Below, piece by piece: positions 14,126 through 16,277 of a DNA stretch of 16,277 nt. The notes under the pieces were generated by a model that worked only from the letters and a program-made list of their open reading frames with translations, ran no database searches and was not told the origin of the DNA. This DNA is from CAVSWN01 sp046728115 (GTDB taxonomy: Bacteria > Acidobacteriota > Vicinamibacteria > Vicinamibacterales > CAVVIG01): contig JBKPDW010000209.1 in the NCBI GenBank assembly GCA_046728115.1, positions 1-16,277 on the forward strand, given 5' to 3'. The translations under genes were made by a program, and so were the position numbers. Every line of letters begins with the position of its first letter. The stretch's first letter is position 1.

Positions 14126-16187
14126 GCATCCCTCCAAGCGGAACGCGTCGCAAGTCATGTGCCACACGTTCACGTGCGACCTTCACCCGCGCGCGAAGCA
14201 CCTCTGCCACGCTCCACGCCTGAGCGATACAGCCGCGGGGCGTAAACGGCGGCGTGGCATCGAACACCTCGCTGATCGATCCGATGCACGCGGCGTCCAG
14301 GTGAGATTCGAAACCGTCGAGCACACAGCGGGCCCGCTCGACGTCGTTCGGGTACACCTTGAGCCACGCATCGACGAACGGACCGACGAGCCAGACCCAG
14401 ACGGTTCCCTGGTGGTACGCGGCGTCACGCGCGCGAAGATCGCCGAAGTACTTCGACTTGAAATCTGGATCGTCGGGCGCCAGCGATCGGAGGCCGACCG
14501 GCGTCACCAGCCGGTCCGACACGACCTGCATGACAGGTTTCCAGCGATCGGGGCTGAGCACCGGATGATCCAGCGAAATCGCCAGTACCTGATTGGGCCG
14601 ACATTTGGAGTCGAGTTCGTCGATGACGTCGTAGAGGTAGCCGCCTTCGTCGAACCAGAATCGCTGATTGAATGACTGATACACGTGTTCGGCGCGGGTT
14701 CGATAGTCATCAGGTCGGTCGCCGTGGTCCTGTGCCCACTGTTCCATCAGCCGCAGTGCGTTGTACCAGAGCGCGTTGATCTCGACAGCCTTGCCGCGCC
14801 GCGGCGTTACAACCCAATCCTCGACCTTGGCGTCCATCCACGTCAGTTGATAGCCGGGGGCGCCCTGGACGAGCAGGCCGTCGCGTTCGTCGACGTGGAT
14901 TCCGAATCGTGTTCCACGTACGTGGTACTCGATCATCGACTTGAGCGTCGGGTACAGCAGCGAGAGCGTCAGCCGATCGTCCGTATGCTCCATGTAGCGG
15001 TGGATCGCATGGAAAAACCACAGCGACGCGTCCGCAGTGTGATACAGACCTTCCTTCTGACCTTCCGGAAACATGTTGGGGATGAGACCATCCCGGACAT
15101 AGTGAAGAAACGTGCGCAGGATGTATCCAGCCTCGACCTGTCGTCCGGTGACGAGCGTCAGGCCCTCGAGGCTGATCATCGTGTCGCGGCCCCAGTCTGT
15201 GAACCAATGATAGCCGGCGATGACGGTGCGCACGTCGTCTCCGTACGCATGTGCGCGCGCCGTGTCCTCGCTGCGACCGGCAGGGGTGATGATGAACTGA
15301 TCGGCGGCGATTGCGAGCTCGGCCGATGCATCATCTCGTGCCTCCGGCACGGCCTGCGCGACGAGGCGTCGGCGGCGGCCTCGCTCGGCGTCGAGGGCCT
15401 CGTCCGGCGCCATGACGTTCATCGTCTCGGTAGATTCGGTCGACGCGACCAGCGACGCGCGCGAGCCTGTGGCAAGCGTCACTCGAAAGCATCCGGGACT
15501 CCACAAATCGCCCTTCGCCTGATAGCCGCGACTCTCCTCGACTGGGTACTGGATGTTGTCGATGCGCTTGCTTTCCAGCGTGAACGTCGAGTGGGCGGCA
15601 AACAGCTTCAACCGCAGCGTGGGAATCGGGCTGCCTGACAGCGCGATCTCGTAGCGTTCGCCGATCGCGCGCAGTTCGTACGGCCAGCCGAGCGGCTCGC
15701 TGACTGGCGCTTCCTGCGCACGAAAATTCACAGCCGGTGTGAGCGCGATTTCGATCGCCGCATCGCCGGTCACGTGCTGATACATCACGTGCACGGTGTT
15801 CTGCGTGTGTGGAAGAAACACACGCTTCTCGATCGCGATGCCGTCTACCTCGTAGCGCCAGACCGGGATGCCGGCCTCGAGGCGGAATTGCGTGAGGAGT
15901 CCGCTCAGGTCCGATTGATGGCCGTCGGGAAAACACAATCGCTCGCCGAGCTGACTGAGCATGACGATGCGGCCGAGGGGTGCCGCGAGGGCGGCGATCA
16001 ACAGGCCGTGATAGCGACGCGTGATGATGCCGGCCACGGTGCCCGACGCGTAGCCGCCGAGGCCATTCGTCACCAGCCATTCTCGCGTCGCGAGTTCTTC
16101 AGGATCCGCGATCCCTGGCGGTGGCCACGGCACACTACGTATCAGCGAACCGGGGACGTAGGTTGCGGCGGGGACGGAGGTCGTCAT
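14109..16187 (-). CDS. Glycogen debranching enzyme, GH133-type amylo-alpha-1,6-glucosidase
   Basis: This 692-residue cytoplasmic enzyme would hydrolyse alpha-1,6 branch points of glycogen. The N-terminal beta-rich domain (about 30-270) opens with REWLVTNGLGGYASGTVAG (35-53) and RRYHGLLIA, typical of this family. The catalytic (alpha/alpha)6 domain (about 310-675) carries the signature HWFTDWGRDTMISLEGL (327-343), then LIPNMFPEG, TWMDAK, PRRGKAVEINALWYNALRL and, near the end, FTPRGCIAQAWSVAEVLR. The length matches bacterial and archaeal-type members. ATG16187 is chosen because it overlaps the upstream stop as ATGA, implying coupling. The downstream small gene starts within its last codons. It is the central gene of a carbohydrate operon with a GH13-like gene upstream. 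Confidence 0.93.
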   Translation of the reverse strand: MTTSVPAATYVPGSLIRSVPWPPPGIADPEELATREWLVTNGLGGYASGTVAGIITRRYHGLLIAALAAPLGRIVMLSQLGERLCFPDGHQSDLSGLLTQFRLEAGIPVWRYEVDGIAIEKRVFLPHTQNTVHVMYQHVTGDAAIEIALTPAVNFRAQEAPVSEPLGWPYELRAIGERYEIALSGSPIPTLRLKLFAAHSTFTLESKRIDNIQYPVEESRGYQAKGDLWSPGCFRVTLATGSRASLVASTESTETMNVMAPDEALDAERGRRRRLVAQAVPEARDDASAELAIAADQFIITPAGRSEDTARAHAYGDDVRTVIAGYHWFTDWGRDTMISLEGLTLVTGRQVEAGYILRTFLHYVRDGLIPNMFPEGQKEGLYHTADASLWFFHAIHRYMEHTDDRLTLSLLYPTLKSMIEYHVRGTRFGIHVDERDGLLVQGAPGYQLTWMDAKVEDWVVTPRRGKAVEINALWYNALRLMEQWAQDHGDRPDDYRTRAEHVYQSFNQRFWFDEGGYLYDVIDELDSKCRPNQVLAISLDHPVLSPDRWKPVMQVVSDRLVTPVGLRSLAPDDPDFKSKYFGDLRARDAAYHQGTVWVWLVGPFVDAWLKVYPNDVERARCVLDGFESHLDAACIGSISEVFDATPPFTPRGCIAQAWSVAEVLRARVKVARERVAHDLRRVPLGGMHVTKG

Positions 16188-16277
16188 TCCGGCGCGAGCA
16201 CGGCCGCGCTCTCGGCCGCGATATGCCAGCCGCCACCGGCCGGGAGTATCTCAGAAATTCCCGCGCCGCCATACAAC
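16184..16277 (-). CDS. C-terminus of an alpha-amylase-family (GH13, trehalohydrolase-like) enzyme, cut by the window edge
   Basis: Read from the right edge, the frame gives about 30 residues beginning LYGGAGISEILPAGGGWHI, then AAESAAVLAPE and TGA at 16186-16184. The Y-G-G start and the W-x-I/L-x-x-E-S-A-x-V-L ending resemble the small C-terminal beta domain of malto-oligosyltrehalose trehalohydrolase and related GH13 enzymes. The stop overlaps the start of the debranching enzyme (ATGA), so it is the preceding gene of the same operon. The fragment is too short to decide between TreZ and another amylase-family enzyme. Confidence 0.55.
   Translation of the reverse strand, partial: LYGGAGISEILPAGGGWHIAAESAAVLAPE

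Noticed and set aside
1..16277. CRISPR array, rRNA, or a complete defence or transposon system
   Set aside because: No regularly spaced repeats, rRNA sequence, cas-like, transposase or restriction genes were recognised on either strand.

Overview
The window is GC-rich and looks chromosomal. It probably comes from a soil Acidobacteriota, and a Vicinamibacteria-like lineage would fit. The main clue is a PadR repressor overlapping the start of a very large duplicated MacB/FtsX-type permease with no ABC ATPase beside it, an arrangement typical of Acidobacteriota (ADOP-type permeases). A second large permease, a sigma-54 activator without a sensor domain, and a coupled glycogen-debranching locus agree with this. 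The taxonomic placement is inferred from gene content only.

Layout. Positions 1-3049 hold a dyad operator candidate, the PadR regulator and permease 1, which overlap as TGATG. A long inverted repeat (3082-3124) and a tRNA-Phe(GAA) with encoded CCA (3145-3220) follow. From about 3210 to 5703, everything that reads as coding lies on the minus strand. This stretch contains a tyrosine-recombinase remnant broken across several frames and ending at the tRNA 3' end, a second broken gene, two uncertain genes and one small intact basic-protein gene. It looks like a decayed integrative element in the tRNA-Phe gene. An imperfect 13-bp copy of the tRNA 3' end at 5691-5703 is a candidate distal attachment site. 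Permease 2 (5950-8427) follows.

Positions 8641-11456 carry, on the plus strand, a sigma-54 enhancer-binding protein with an unusual C-terminal region, a small predicted membrane protein and a secreted lipoprotein-like SGNH hydrolase with a HYR-like domain. The hydrolase converges on an L-lactate permease gene (minus strand, 11447-13255), and their ends overlap by 10 bp. A divergent S4-domain RNA-binding protein follows (13336-13746).

The right end is a tightly coupled minus-strand carbohydrate operon. It contains the last 30 codons of a gene resembling the tail of a GH13 or trehalohydrolase-type enzyme, a GH133-type glycogen debranching enzyme whose ATG overlaps the previous stop as ATGA, and a small glycine/threonine-rich protein whose start lies inside the debranching gene. 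The most unusual parts are the decayed tRNA-Phe element, the sensorless activator with a GSFTGA loop, and the coupled disordered protein after the debranching enzyme. I did not find a convincing complete new defence or mobile system.
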